Source: Allodiplogaster sudhausi
Taxonomy: Eukaryota > Nematoda > Chromadorea > Rhabditida > Diplogasteridae
Reading direction: 5' to 3'
NCBI GenBank assembly: GCA_945643635.1
Contig: CALZFC010000056.1
Location: 148,501 to 212,500, forward strand
Length of the DNA: 64,000 nt
A program made the position numbers and the translations under genes. The notes beneath the pieces are model-generated. The model was not told where the DNA came from. It searched no databases and saw nothing but the letters and a program-made list of their open reading frames with translations. Numbering within the stretch: position 1 is the first letter of the stretch; each line of letters starts with the position of its first letter. Positions 37,139-52,625 of the stretch are shown piece after piece.

Positions 37139-37968
37139 TCCATGAAGGACCGTAAATTCCTTCTCGCAACGGTTTACCGTAATCTCGGGTATTGATGGTG
37201 AGATGATTAGTGTTGAGTGAAGATCTCCACCTTCTCTTAATCAATGCAGTCTGTTAATTCATCACGGACATACCATTCACCAGTGCATTAATCCCATACA
37301 ATTGTTGTGTTATTTCTGTGTATACCGTAGTCCTCGCCGTGTTGAAGTAGCAGATCATTTTATTGTTGCATGGAAGATCCCTGGCTCCCCATCTCTCCAC
37401 TCCTTCCCACGGAGTGTACTCATCGCCAGATTTCTACATCAAGGTCGATGCGACGTGAGTCCATAAAACACAACACCAAATTGTTGCGCCAATTACACAA
37501 GACGAGAGGGAAAAAAGATCTGAATGAGAAGAGAAATGGATGTTCTACGCATACGACTTCCATGAATTTGATTTTGCAATCGAATACTTTTATTAAGGTC
37601 TATATACACTTGGGCCATGTTATAAAAACTATCGCTGATAATTGCAAGCCCATGTGAAAACGGATAGAGAAGAGTGCCAGTGAGTAGGGAGGAGGAGGTC
37701 ATGAAAGAGAAAAGAAGCAGGCATCTCAACCAAAGGGACCTGGAGAACTTTGAATGCTTAGTTACGAGAAGGGCAAAGGAAGGAGCAGCCACTGTTGCAA
37801 ACGAGAGGGTAATACCAGGTTGAAGGGGAGCAGAGAATAGAAGAAGTGGATTCTTGAGCCGCAGTGAAACTGAAGAGAAGAGACAGCAAGACGCTTCTTC
37901 TTTCTTTCTGCCGCAGCCAGCAGTCAAGGAGTATAAATAGGGATGCTCTCACTTTAGAGTCTTTATCT
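37139..37968. other. Convergent intergenic region, NHR gene / gsk-3
   Basis: No exon recognised; it should contain the 3'UTRs of both genes. The motif ACCGTA recurs at about 37149, 37175 and 37325. Confidence 0.5.
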
Positions 37969-40454
<2,486 letters not shown>

Positions 40455-43444
40455 CACTCAAATACATACCATCAACGCATATAAAAAGCAATCCCTATTG
40501 AATAGACATTAGAGAACTGAAGTGGTAGGAGAGTACTAACTAATACTAAAGCAACAAATATGACGAAGATAGAAACACGAAACCTGAGTCGTCTGCAGTG
40601 GACGCCGTCTTAGTTGCGCCTTCCGGAATCGGCTCCTCTCTCCCTGTTTCCTCGTCTTGTGGTCCCTCTTCTATCTATGACCACTCTGGAAGAGAAAGAA
40701 AGAGAATCAGCGATGAGAAAGGCAACGATGAGAGAAGGTAGATTTACGGAAAATATGCGTATAACACGGCAGGAAAGAACGGAGAAGAGAACCAGGCAAC
40801 ACCTCGGAGCTTTGCATGAATAGAAATGACTTAAGTGACGTGATTGCAAGGGCTGCCAACCTATGAAACCACCTTTGCCCGTTTCCCCGAATTATATTCC
40901 AATGAAAGCACTGAAATTCCAGTTGCTTTTATGTTAATATTTGAAGAGAGGAATTAGACACCTTATAATTGTTGCCTTAATCCAAGAAAAAGCTTTCATA
41001 GAACCCAAGTTCATTCAACATATTCTGAAATGATGAAATTCGGTGACAGAACCGAATGAATCAAACAACTCCGCCGACTTCCGCCAACACAGGTAATAAG
41101 AAGTAAGACAAAGGCATGCGCACATCACCTGATGGGAAATCGATTTATTGTGAGAGGGAAAGAGAGTGGGGAAATGAGAGAAGAGAATGAGAGAGAAAGG
41201 AAGAGGGAACACGCGCCAGAACACGGACACGGACAACGACAGCAAGCAGGACAGTGTAGTTGGATAGGCGACAACTTAGTGATAGCGAGTAGTAACAGAA
41301 AAGAGAAAACGAAAGAGAGAGAGAGAGAGCGCGCGAGAGAGAAAGAGAGAGATAATGCGCAGAGAGCAGCGGCAGCAACACAGCGAGAACCGTATACATC
41401 GCGGCCGAGGACAGGGGTGAGCGGTGAGAGAGCATGGGAGCGAGAGAGAGCATCGACCAGCCGCCAGACAGACAGAGAACACGAAAGGGATCAATGCGCC
41501 CGATGGGACAGAGCAAGGAAGGGAGAGACAGACTCAGACTGCATCCGGGCAAGGGAGATGGCAAAAGCCCGCGGGCATGCCGATGGGAGGGAGAAGTTCC
41601 TCGGAGGAAGCCACACCATCACACCCACGCGAGAGGCATGCGCGAATTAGTCAATCTGGCAGGGATACACTCAACACCTCTCACTCCTCCAGCCACACTT
41701 CTAATTATATTCTCAGAAAGATTCAAAAGTGTTGGAGCGTTGTTGCAGTCCCCAAATAAAGCTACAGCCAGGGGCCGAAAACCGCCAAGTATAATGGAAA
41801 TAAAAATGGTGTTATTCCTAGAGGTAGAAAAAAATTTATATGGATACCGTAATATTTAGGGAAATATTAAAACCGCGCACAAAGGTTAAGAATAGCATTA
41901 ATTCAATTCTAATAAATGTGAAAGTAACTAATCGCTAACCATAAATTGACCAATTAGGGCTGTCTAAATAGTTACGTTAAAGTTAATAAAGCCAGCAGTC
42001 AGCAGCGAAGATTCTGAAAGCGAAGAACTTCTCAAAAACAAACGATCACGGCACTTAAAAAAACACCATGAAACTTATGGAGACGAGCAATAACGGAATC
42101 TCGTGTAATTGTTTTCCAGTGGAATCCCGCGAAAAGAAGAGAATCATGCACCAATTCAAATAGCTTTACTTACGTCAACCCAGAAGCATGAGCACCAGTT
42201 TTAGGAACATACAAGATCTACAAGAGCATTCATACCATCGCCAAGCACATTAATCCCCTCTCTTCTCTCCCTCCCCTCGATACCAGCCACTCCACATTAT
42301 GTCATTTATGCTATGCTATCATCAAAACACAACACATTACCTCCTGCGTACCACGAAAACAAATCTAATTAAAAGTACCTGATCTAAATAGAGTTGATTA
42401 CTCCCCGCGAGCGGTAAGCAAAGGAAGAAGAGATTCAACCATAAAATGAAAGAAAACCTGCAAACTTGAATATTCAGCCTTTTTTATTCTAAAGTACGTC
42501 AAAGTTAATTCCTACTGAAATAGTTCTTTTTAAAATTAGGAAAGTTCATAATCGCACCATTTTTCAGCACTACAAATATGACGGCATTCTCCAGTGTCAT
42601 TGTCGATGTGTCGATATCGCTTTGTGCTTACGATGAAGCTTCTTCTTCCTTCATGGAAACAGATCTTTTTTTAAATATAGAATACATATAAGTTTTGAGT
42701 TTTATTTTCGTATGACATATTACCTGATTTGTATGGGTTGTGCGGGGCGTGGTCTGCTTACTTCTGTTGCGTGTGCCTTCCTGGGGAGAACTGTTTCCAT
42801 CTTGAATTCCCTTGAGAATTATCTCCGCTGCTTAAATAGAGGGAAGAAGAGGATCGCCGGATGCCCCTTCTCGTCTTCATTCCGTTGTTTCGTGTAATGC
42901 CTTCCATTACCTGCTGAGTCAGCTCTTTGTGGAATGTCATCCTTGGATTTTGATCAAGACGCTTTCTACATCTGCACTGAGACTTCCCCTCGATGCTTTG
43001 TCGTCCAAAAGGTCACATTTTTTTCTTGTCATTGAAATGTAATATTTTGGCAGTATTAGTTTTGTAGTCTGAATTTTTAACTTCTTTTCTCTCATTACAA
43101 TAATCGCTAGAGTTATACGTTTTACCATTAAAAATATGTAAGCTAGCTGTGTGATGATTTCTATTGACTGATTCTCCTGAATAAACTGTGGGGGAAAACA
43201 CATGTAAAATGGACTTCTCTAGCACGATACTCCGTTCAGTACTAAGATGCGAGTGTACCGATTCGTTTCGTTTGTTAATGCCTTATTGAGAATGTTTTAT
43301 AAAAAAATTTTTAAGTTAGTTAGCATTTTGAAAGGGATACCGAGATGAAACTTTTTTGCAAAAATAGTAAGTTGGGCGTGCAAGTGAGATCATTTGCCAT
43401 ACTTTATCGCAGATTAACGATAATTTGTTTGGCAGGCTATCCAG
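40455..43444. other. 3 kb divergent intergenic region, gsk-3 / larp
   Basis: No recognisable exon in either strand. It contains a GA-rich stretch at about 41140-41470 and an AT-rich part at 41850-42700. Open frames here are low-complexity or lack domain signatures. Confidence 0.5.
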
Positions 43445-44980
43445 ATGGACCGTGGACAGATTGAACGAGTGATGAAGCTGAAGGAAATGGAAAAGGAAAG
43501 CAACGGCGTGGAGGCTTCTCTGGGCGGAGGCTTCCCTTCCTCGGATCCGGTCGCCCCTCCTGCTCCTCCTCTTCCGCACTGGTTCAACGAACAGTGCAGG
43601 TCCTTTTCTCTATTCAATACCCTAAATTTAATTATGAAACACACTAAATTCTGCTCAATTATTTAAGCTTTATGGATGCAGTTTTTGCAAAATTGCAACG
43701 ACGTTTACTGTGTTTGCATTCGTCCTTGGTACCCTTTGCTAAAGTGGCTTGTGCTTGAGACGCGAGTTGCTGGCGGCAGACGCTGCGGCGGCGGGAATCG
43801 GGGTGGGCGGCTTCATGTACGGGGACGAGATGGCTTATGACATGTCCCTCTACTCGTCCTCGCAGCTTCATCTCTCTCCCTCTGCTTCTCCCTCCTTCCT
43901 CTCGCTCTCTCCCTCTCCACTCCCTCCACACTCTCTTGCCGCCCCTCCCTTCTTTCAACCTCGTACTGATATCAAGGCTCTTCTCCGTGCTCAGCTCGAA
44001 TACTACTTCTCCAGGTTTGGACTCTTCCTGTTTGATTTACGTCGAGTTCTTATTTAGATATTCACAAGGGAATCATGGGTATTCAGAAGTAGTGAATGAG
44101 AGCGATGCTGTCGTTTAGAGTAAAGAAAGGATTAAAAAGAGAAAGGACTTGGATTTGGCATTGCACAAGACTTATGCACTTTCGCAACTTATGGGTTTAT
44201 TTAATGGTATTGATTTCTTTCTCGCGGTGCAGTTTCTCGATATTTGCCATGTTTCGCTTTATTCAACTCGGGGGAAATCCTTGGGAATGGGTTGATGGAT
44301 GAAGTGCGCAAGCCTCACCAGTCAATTAAGGATATCGAGTTATATTCCTGTGCGATTTTGCATTGTATGCAGAGTCCCCTTCCAACATCAAGATTACACA
44401 TGACTTTTAACGAGCTCGACTTCAGAGAGAATTTGGCGACTGATCGATATCTCCGTTGCCAGATGGATTCTGAACAGTTCGTGTCCATCTCAATAATCGC
44501 CGGATTTCGCAAAATCGTTCAGCTGACCAACGATTACGGTCTCATTGTTCAGACTCTCCGAGGTTTGTTTATTGCATAATTACATCTCTTTTCTGCAATA
44601 TTGAGTCTGAGCCAGATATAGAATTTGTCTTCTTATTTTCCTTGTTAAGCACAGCTTCATAAATGTAACGAGATGATGTTCCTTTCTTGCAGAGTCTCCA
44701 AACGTGGAAGTGGATGAGCGGGGGGAGAAGGTGCGCCCTCTCTCAAAACGATGCACCATTCTCATCCGGCAGCTCGGAGAGGAAGACGCTCTTGTCCGTC
44801 TGTTTCCTCTTCCCCCCCCCCCCCATCAGTATCCCATACTTTGCATCTTGCGTTACATGGTTCCATAACTTTTCTACGATTCCATAATTTTTCGACGAAA
44901 TAACTTTCGGCCAGTTTTCACCTTCTCCCTTCTCTCATCCCATTCCACATTTGCACACATTGACTATGCAAGATCAGCAC

Positions 44981-45015
<35 letters not shown>

Positions 45016-46513
45016 CTCTCTCTCCCTCTCTCTCTACTCTCGCAGGCCATTTGTCAAACTGATGCATTACAGAGAGAGAAGAAATTGTGTATTTGAGTGT
45101 GTTTTGCAGGGAGTGCGTGAGATGCTATCCGGAGGGCCTGCCTACGTGTCTCTTCGATTCGGTGTTCCCTCCAGCTGGTACGTCACTTACGACAGCGAAG
45201 AAGCGACTCAGCGAGCCTATATCCACCTCCAGAACCTTCCTTCCACACCAAACAATCAGCCAATTTGTGTTCGTTTCTGTTCTCCTCTTTCGCTGTTCTT
45301 CCCCTTCAGATGGGTTGATTCAGGCTCGAATCAAGACGGGCGGTCCCCCTGCTGACACGATCGAAGTGTCGTGTCTCCTGGATGGAAGTGACTCTCTTTC
45401 CACCACTGCCCCCACTCCCACCCTTCCGCCCCCTCTTCTGCCCACTCCGGGCCTGGAGAATGTCGTCCCAATCGGGCCAGTTCCCTCTCCAGTCTTCGAC
45501 CTGGGCCGCGTCCTTGCCTCTCTCGGCTACTACCCTCGTGCCACTTACCGACCAGGGAATACCGTAGTCCATGTGGACGAGTGCGTTCCCCTCAGGAACC
45601 CAGGCAGAGACAAGCCAAGAATGCCTCCGCCTAATCTCTTCAATGGAGACGGAAGAGGAGGGGAGAGACGAGGAGGAGGGGCAGGCAGAGGAAGAGGAGG
45701 GAATGCGAGAGGAGCCGGTCGGGGGGCAGGGGGCATGCGGATGATGAATGGGGCAAGTGGAGATGGCAGACAGCCAACCACCGAGAAAAGACGGGAGGGC
45801 ACTCTCAATGGAACCGGGACTTACACGTTTGTTCACTTTATTCTATATTATTTCCAGTTTCCAATTCATTAAATGAATGCATGAATAGGAGATGTGATCA
45901 TGACTTTCTTTTGTTCTTTTTCTTACGTATAATAAAGAAAGGATCCGTTTCAGTCGCCGTCCCTGGAATGAGAACGGAGGGATGAGTGGGAACGCTAATG
46001 GAACAGTCAATGGAAACTTCTCTTCCGGCAACCGACGCGGCGGACCTTCCAGTTCCTTCAGAGATTATCACGGAAACCATCACCACGCAGGCGATAGCAG
46101 CAAGCAACTTCTCAGCCTTAATGTCTGTTTATCCCCTTACGTTTCATATCATCTTAGAGTATGGAGCAATGTTATTTTCTTGTAAGAATTGATTATGGGG
46201 ATAGATATAATGTAATTAAGAACCGGAATCGCGAGCCGGAGAGGGGCACAGAGGGCGGAACATCTTCAGAGAAGAAGAATTGTCCTTCTCCAATCTTCGC
46301 TTTCGAGGAGAATTCGTTCCCTTCTCTCATTGACGAGAATCCATCATCTCCAGTAAGTCTCTTTTATTTTGAAGAAGTTGACTTCCTTGAAGAGAGAAAT
46401 TCTTTCAGCCAAAGGAGGAGAAGTTGTCTTTCTCATTCGTTGCCGCGGGCAAGAAACGCGAGCCGGTCGAGCCGAAGAAGAGTTATGCTCAAAGTCTCCA
46501 TGTTGCCGAGTAG
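43445..46513 (+). CDS. larp-5: La-related protein, LARP4/5 type
   Basis: RNA-binding protein, about 579 aa. Exons 43445-43599, 43760-44014, 44426-44562, 44693-44793, 45110-45266, 45310-45826, 45942-46122, 46221-46352 and 46409-46513 join in phase. The La motif starts DIKALLRAQLEYYFSRENLATDRYLRCQ and continues with FVSISIIAGFRKIVQLT. An RRM-like domain follows (TILIRQLGEEDAL, SWYVTYDSEEATQRAYIHL, IYGLIQARIK), the LARP4/5 arrangement. Then come a Pro-rich linker and an RGG box (GGAGRGRGGNARGAGRGAGG at about 45680-45735). The C-terminal exons are charged and end YAQSLHVAE. The intron at 45267-45309 is only 43 bp. The ATG follows directly on an AG, so it may be either the true start after splicing or part of a longer exon chain. 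Confidence 0.88.
44983..45040 (+). repeat. (CT)n microsatellite, larp intron
   Basis: Interrupted CT repeat inside intron 44794-45109. A C-run (44814-44824) lies at the start of the same intron. Confidence 0.95.
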
Positions 46514-46536
46514 GTCTCCCTTCCCCGTTCTGACAT

Positions 46537-46586
46537 GAATGAATCCCCCCTCCCCTCTCAAGAATGAATCCCCCCTCCCCTCTCAA
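46537..46586 (+). repeat. Perfect 25 bp direct repeat, two copies
   Basis: GAATGAATCCCCCC plus CT-rich remainder, 46537-46561, is repeated exactly at 46562-46586. It lies just past the larp stop codon, in the presumed 3'UTR. Confidence 0.9.
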
Positions 46587-48116
46587 GACCTTCACTCCCC
46601 ATTCCCACTGATTAGTCCATTTCCTTTCCTACTTGTATCACTCGATTCTGAATACCTCACTGATCGAGTATCCTCCCGTACTCAACGCCTTTTATGCTTA
46701 CATTAGATCGACTTCTTTGGATAGTGTTTGGATTTGAAGTAGCCTAGTTTGCCGTGTTGAAAGAGGAGCTGGCTTCATCTTGTCTTCTTGCTGTTCTAGC
46801 AATTTCTAGTTCGCTAGAATGCTTTATTTGTTCGAATCCGTCTTATAGTTGTAGCTTCTTAAGAGAAGAGTGATGGTTAGACTTACGGAGGTCTAGTATT
46901 CGAAATATCGCATTCCGTTTCCTTGTGTACACTGCAGGCTCCTTGATCATTGTCAACTATCACCTTTATTCTATCACTACCGTTGCCTGTTCCCTACTGG
47001 CTTCTATTTATATAGCCGAATTTCTGACTGATTTTCTGAGACATTCAAGCAGTTTTTTGTCTGTGCCTCTAGAGTCTTATTTGCGAGTTTTTATTCCTAT
47101 TCACTTTTCACTTCTTTGTTCTGCCCGTTTTTTTCTCGATGGTAATGCGTATAATCGTATCACTCTTTACCACTAAGCTTTACAGTGCAACTCGTCTTAC
47201 TTTTAAAGGGTTTAAATCCATCGCCGTAAGAACCAAAATTGTTCAGTTATTTTCCGCATATAATATGTGCATATGTGAATTGCCAACTGGCTTCGCTATC
47301 TTTGTCTTCTTCTTTTCTTCTTCCTCAGGTTCTTCACTCTGTAGTCGTCCCCATCTATGTTCTCTGGCGTTAAGACGTGTTTGTGCCCTCTCAACGTCAT
47401 AATCCAGTTTCCTTGTGGACCACAATTGATTCTGATACACAAGTTATATCGACAGTTCGAACAAGAGGTCTGGGAGTGTCGCATAAGAAGGGTGAACATC
47501 AGTTCAAGCTTCATTCCATCTCCGCTTCATTCTCCACCTTGCAAACTTGGGCATATTTCATTTAGCAGCATTCATTTTAGTGTTTCCGAATGTAATTCTT
47601 CGCTTATTTATTCCATTTTGTTGAAGATTCTGTCGATTTAATGTAGAATTCTGCTATTGCGTCGCTCGAAGTTGTCATTGTTTTGCTTTCCATTGCCAGC
47701 CCGTGGACAGGATCGACCTGAACTTCACTGGTCCGTAGCTAAGAAGCCAACTGTTCATGAACACAAGAGACATTTCACTGTACTGGTATGCCTCCTTCAA
47801 TGCGAGTCCCCTCTTCCCCTCCACCTCAAGAACTGCATGAGTGGATCTTAATGCTATCAATTCATCATTCTATCACCCTCTCCCCTTTCATTCTTTTCTG
47901 TGCCGGTGTGCTACATTTCTCCTTCCCACTACAGTAACCCCCTTGAACCCTGTGCTTTCCTCCCCTTTTTCCAGTGTTAATCTTCCATCCTGTCTGTTTA
48001 TAGTCGCTTTTCTGTCCGTGGTTTCCTTTCCGACTTTGTCTCCTCTATTCTCGTGCTTTAAATGAGGATAAAGGCTGTTGAATAGGCCATGTTCCTTTAT
48101 CACAAGTAGGGCCTTT
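46587..48116. other. Convergent intergenic region, larp / bbs-9
   Basis: AT-rich with no domain-bearing exon. The open frame at 46925-47176 is hydrophobic but has no support as a gene. It probably contains long 3'UTRs. Confidence 0.5.
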
Positions 48117-49992
48117 TCAGTTGAGCACAGCTCCAGTATGAGCAGGAAGTTGAGAGATGATGTGGTCCCCTCCAAGACTGAATTCGTGGCTGGCCTCTTC
48201 TCTCCTGGCCTGCTCTTCTTCCTCCTCTTCTGCTATCTCATGCAGAGACAAGTTGCCCAGACTCTGTTGCTGAGCGAGCGCGGCAATGAGAGCAGAGATG
48301 TCTCCACGAGGAATGCCTGGCACAGTTCCTGCAGCCCAAGTCAGGCGATCCAGAAGGGGCTGGGAGGTATCAGAGAAGAGACGAGAGGAGAGCACGGGAG
48401 ATAGTGAAGACTCGTGCAGACGGACTGAGAGGGAGATGAGCGAGAAGAGAGAGCCAATTGTGGTTCTCAGCTGGCTGAGACGGCGGGCTGTCTCTGTGTG
48501 TGCATCTATCATCGACAGCATCTAAACACGTTGTTTCATTATTATGCTAGGGAATGAAAAGGAACGGAAGATGTAATTGTAACATTGCTGAAAGAAGTAT
48601 CGAAGAGAATGTCGAGATGATTCAGTGCAGCCTGCTGAGCAGAGCGAGTGAGTGGAATGAGAACTCCTTCCATGGAACGGATCTCCGCCCCTCCTGCTGC
48701 CGTCTCCTCTTTCTCTCGATCGTACCGCGACTCCAACTGTCAAATGCTCACCTCTAGGAATACTTCTTTCACTCAGATTAAAAGTACAGTTAAAGAGGGA
48801 CTTGTATGTATTCTTCGATGAGGGGAACGAGATGATTGAAGGGGGCGGAGCAATGTAGATCACGGGCCCCGCCCTCTTGGCTCTCTGCCAGCCGGCGGAT
48901 TAACTCGTCCGTGAACAAATAAAGGAATTCGACATTATCCGTCTGGAGGCGGTATCGGTCTGGAATTTGATTTCATTATTTGATCTTATCAGTTATTTAG
49001 CAGTTAGATTTAGTATTTAGAGTAAGGTAGGTAGTACAAAGACAATGTTGGTATAGAATTGGCAACTTGATTTAGCAGCAGTGAAGATGGAGACAATGGC
49101 AGTTAACCCAAAAATCTGGAACCCGAGAGAAGTTGAATTTTCGTTAGCTGTGAATTCTGAAAATTAAACTGCTAAACATATTCCTATTCTCTTTTATTTG
49201 GAATATAACTAGCCAGCGAACCAGGAAAGAGACGGTCGAGTGAAACAACCGGAAGTGGAGAATCCAGAGTCAACTTGTACTTCGCACTCCGTTGTGGAGC
49301 CGAAGTTTGACAGATTACGGTAAGAGGAAGACGGGTCTCAGCCAGTACTGTAGATATGAATGTGAATTAATATGCTAGATGAGAGAGAGAGAGAGAGAGA
49401 TAGAGAGAGAGAGACGGTGGAGAGAAGACAGAGAGATAGAGAGAGAGAAGGTAGAGAGAAGTGTGAGAGAGAGAGAAGAAAAAACTAACCGATGGCAGAA
49501 TGCTGATGCGCTGCAACAATGACATCGAGATTTGTTGGAGCTTCTCCCCCAACAAAAAACGTAACAGCGACGTCGCTTCCCTGTCCTTAAATTTGAGGAT
49601 GATACATAGGACCAACAAGAAAATAGGCATTTCTCTTAGTCTCTCTCAGAAAGAATGAAGGCACAGACTAATGGAGGGAAGAGAGAAGGAAGAGCCCGAT
49701 TGAGTGAGCTCAGACCGGACATTGATGAAGACAGGGTCGTCACTCGAAGAAGTCCTCACTGTCATCAGTAGAGTGCACGAGGGAACATCGCCGTGCTTGC
49801 TGAAGGCCAGCTGCAGGCAACTCATCCATTACGGCAACAGAACAACATTCAACAGATTACTTCTAGTGTTCTGTAAAAGATTCTTGCTTCATACTTCACC
49901 CTACCTCTCTCCCACTCTACCTCTCTCTCCTCTCGCTCTCGTTCTCTCTCTCTCCACTCTCTCTACTTCTCTCTCTCTCTCCTTCTCTCGCT

Positions 49993-50023
<31 letters not shown>

Positions 50024-50363
50024 GTACTATACTGACGGAAGGTTTATCAAGTCCGCCCATGTCGCATTCAACCTGGAAGTGGGACTGCTCCGACTTCTCG
50101 AGAACTGAATGAAAGTGACTAGAGAATGAAGAATGGAAGAGTGTCAGCTGCGTTTCCCACCTGCGGCAGCAGCGGGAGCGCCTCCCTCCCCGGAGGCCAT
50201 CCGAATCGCCTCTTCGAAGCGACTCATCTCAGCCTTCTTCTCGGCATAGTTGATAGAGCGAGTCGGGGCAAGGGGAAGACGGAACAGAGACGGCTCCGTC
50301 CCCAGGTAACCCACGCAGAGACGGCCTGACGAACCCGCCAGCACAAGCAGACGGGGACACTCT

Positions 50364-50410
<47 letters not shown>

Positions 50411-51238
50411 GGGGGAACAGAGAGAGAGATGAGAGAGATTGATAGAAGGAGAAAGAGATAAGAGTAGAGCAATAATATACATACTTGGTATCACAGAGAG
50501 CGATGTGGTGTGCGACGAAAGGAGTCTGTGCGGACCAGGCCAACTCATTCTGACGAAGAATCGAAACGGTAGAAGAATCTGTTGTCACAGCACACTGCAC
50601 GTGTGGAGACTGCTCTAAATGCCAATTAAACTCGCTCTCTCTCTCTCTCTTTCTCTCTCTTATTCTCTCTCTTTCTCCCACTTTTATTATGTATCTCTGG
50701 CCCTCTCTGTTTCTTATTTACCCTCTCTCTCTCTCCCTCTCTCATCCTCTCTCTCTCTTATTCTGTCTCTTTCTCTCACTCTTATTTACACTCTCTCTTA
50801 TTCTTTCTAACTGTTATCGTAGGATCTGAGTGAAATGCCGACAGCCTGAAGATCGACAGAGAAACGAACAGCGCCTCCAGTGGTGAGAGCAAGTAAATGC
50901 CTTCGGCAGAGAGCGAGGAGAGTTGGCTGTGACTGGCCCCCCTCCGACACTTGCAGACTCAGCACCTTGTCGGAAGCGGACAGCCACCAGTCGAACTCAC
51001 ACACACAATATCTTAGAAGTTAAACACAAAGATATCACTTACGGTCAACTTCTTCCCGCCCACTCCGAGGGCCGCAAGTTGAGAGAACTTGATGCTGCGA
51101 ATCACGGCGGAGTTCGCAAGGAGAAGAGAAGACGAAGACTGAGAGAAGGCCACGGGGCCAGGGTGGAGAGATGACGTCGTTGCACGGGTTAGAACACATT
51201 GCTCGCCTGACGAGAGAGAAAGAGGAGAGAGAGAGCGC

Positions 51239-51290
<52 letters not shown>

Positions 51291-51997
51291 ATGAGTGAAT
51301 GAATGAATGAACCTTCAAATAGAGAGAGGGAGGCACCGATCCCCTGCACTAGAATGGATGGCGGGGATGCAATGGGAACAGGAAGCATGCAGAAAGCAGT
51401 CTCAGGGAGGGCGTGGGAGAAGAGCTGAGAGAGATGGAATCCGCCCGAGGCAGCTTCTCCCTCTCCATCTCGGGAAAGACGGTAGAAGAGAAGAGCACGG
51501 GGACAAAGCACTGCCAGCAAGGATTCCGAGATCGCCGACACGAAAGCATCCACGCAAACCTCCAACCAATTCAGTCTTCTCTCAATAAAGGAAGACAATT
51601 CAACTTCATTCTCAAAGAGTAACAAACTTGTATGATTGGTAGGCCCACGTCGTATCTGAGAAGCAATGGCTCTGCAATATTCGCGATATCATAGACGGAG
51701 AGAAGGCCGTTCTCCGTCGCTGCCACCACGTGGTCTGCAATCCGCTATTCCAAGGGGATATCCTTGTTGAATATCCTGGACATTTCGGCATTCTTCTTCC
51801 ACAAGCTGACCTCTTCCCTGAAGTAACTTGGCCACTGCAATAGAAGAGACCGGCGACTGAGAGTCCACTTCCACAGACAGAATCTCGACCACCCGAAACA
51901 GGCTCATCCCATACAAACTCGTCAGACACTGCCTTCCAACCGCTTCTCCCTCTCCACTTTCCCCACCTCGGAATATATTCAACAACCTCGTTGCCAT
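48117..51997 (-). CDS. bbs-9: BBS9/PTHB1, BBSome subunit
   Basis: BBSome component for ciliary membrane traffic, about 781 aa. Exons (complement): 51811-51997, 51628-51734, 51313-51580, 51043-51206, 50812-50995, 50485-50614, 50161-50363, 50037-50104, 49716-49810, 49490-49575, 49210-49347, 48802-48959, 48584-48736, 48117-48521; all phases agree. The N-terminal beta-propeller aligns with PTHB1 (ILSVEVDSQSPVSSIAVAKL; SLHPGPVAFSQ; GGKKLTFDWWLSASDKVLSL). The strongest match is GRLCVGYLGTEPSLF ... SINYAEKKAEM. Then come GAE-like and platform parts: SLDRLFPGSL, RYRLQTDNVEFLYLFTDELI, FNHLVPLIEEYIQ. The C-terminus is helical and acidic. The start is uncertain: the ATG at 51997 lies inside a perfect X-box, and the next in-frame Met (51907) may be the true start. 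Confidence 0.87.
50367..50406 (+). repeat. (GA)n microsatellite forming a bbs-9 acceptor tract
   Basis: On the coding strand this is (CT)n leading straight into the CAG acceptor of the exon 50161-50363. A second such tract at 51235-51295 precedes the exon 51043-51206. Confidence 0.95.
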
Positions 51998-52003
51998 GGC
52001 GAC
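51990..52003 (-). promoter_or_regulatory. Perfect X-box (RFX/DAF-19) at the 5' end of bbs-9
   Basis: The minus strand reads GTCGCCATGGCAAC, a full match to RYYNYYATRRNRAC and to the strict GTYNCCATGGNAAC form. RFX X-boxes within a few hundred bases of the start are the established promoter element of BBS genes in nematodes and other animals. Here it overlaps the most upstream possible start codon. Confidence 0.75.
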
Positions 52004-52625
52004 TTGGCGTGTTTTGTGGATATTCACGAATACATTTCCAACGCAAAATATATTTATATGGTGAATATTTTTGATAATAATATTTCTATTTAACCAATGC
52101 ACAACTCGGTCATCGATCAATGCATCACTATTAAACCATGATAAGTGCATACCGTATCTGTTAAAGACAAGAGGAGAAAACGATCCCAAAAGAATAAAAA
52201 AGAAAGGGAATGTTACAACAAAAGTTTTGTAGACGCATAAACGAGGAGAATGTAGTTGATATCAGGAAGAGTGCAGGATACATGGACGGGAGAGGAAAGT
52301 GGTGGCTAGAGTCGGCAATGATGTTGTGGTAACGCTTGGAATGATCAAGATCCGATTAAATACTGCCATCCAACGATTGAAGAAGTTAATCGACCTTAAC
52401 GAAATTAAAGTAATCAAAAGACAATAAAGAATGAAGGTAGCATTCATCGACTTCGCTGTTCCAAATGGTTTCGATCTTTCTGTGCATCTTTAAATAGTAC
52501 AAAAAATAATAATACAGTTAAATAAATATATAAGATGCAACGGCGAAGTCTCAACTAATTCTTCCAAGTGCAAGTGCTTGACAAATTGGAAATTCCAAAA
52601 TAAAAGTATGAGGGAACCTGACGGT
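51998..52625. other. Intergenic region upstream of bbs-9
   Basis: Gap of 628 bp between bbs-9 and the small membrane-protein gene. AT-rich, no exon seen; it should contain the bbs-9 promoter. Confidence 0.5.

Noticed and set aside
41132..41859. Arg/Glu-rich plus frames in the gsk-3/larp gap
   Set aside because: Translations of GA-rich repeats with no splice context.
46925..47176. 83-residue hydrophobic frame after larp
   Set aside because: Isolated in an AT-rich probable 3'UTR, no Kozak-like or splice support, no family.
49210..49218. Further GC donor (CTG|GCTAGT) in bbs-9
   Set aside because: A GT donor four bases on (GCTA|GTTATA) gives the correct phase, so GC is not needed here.
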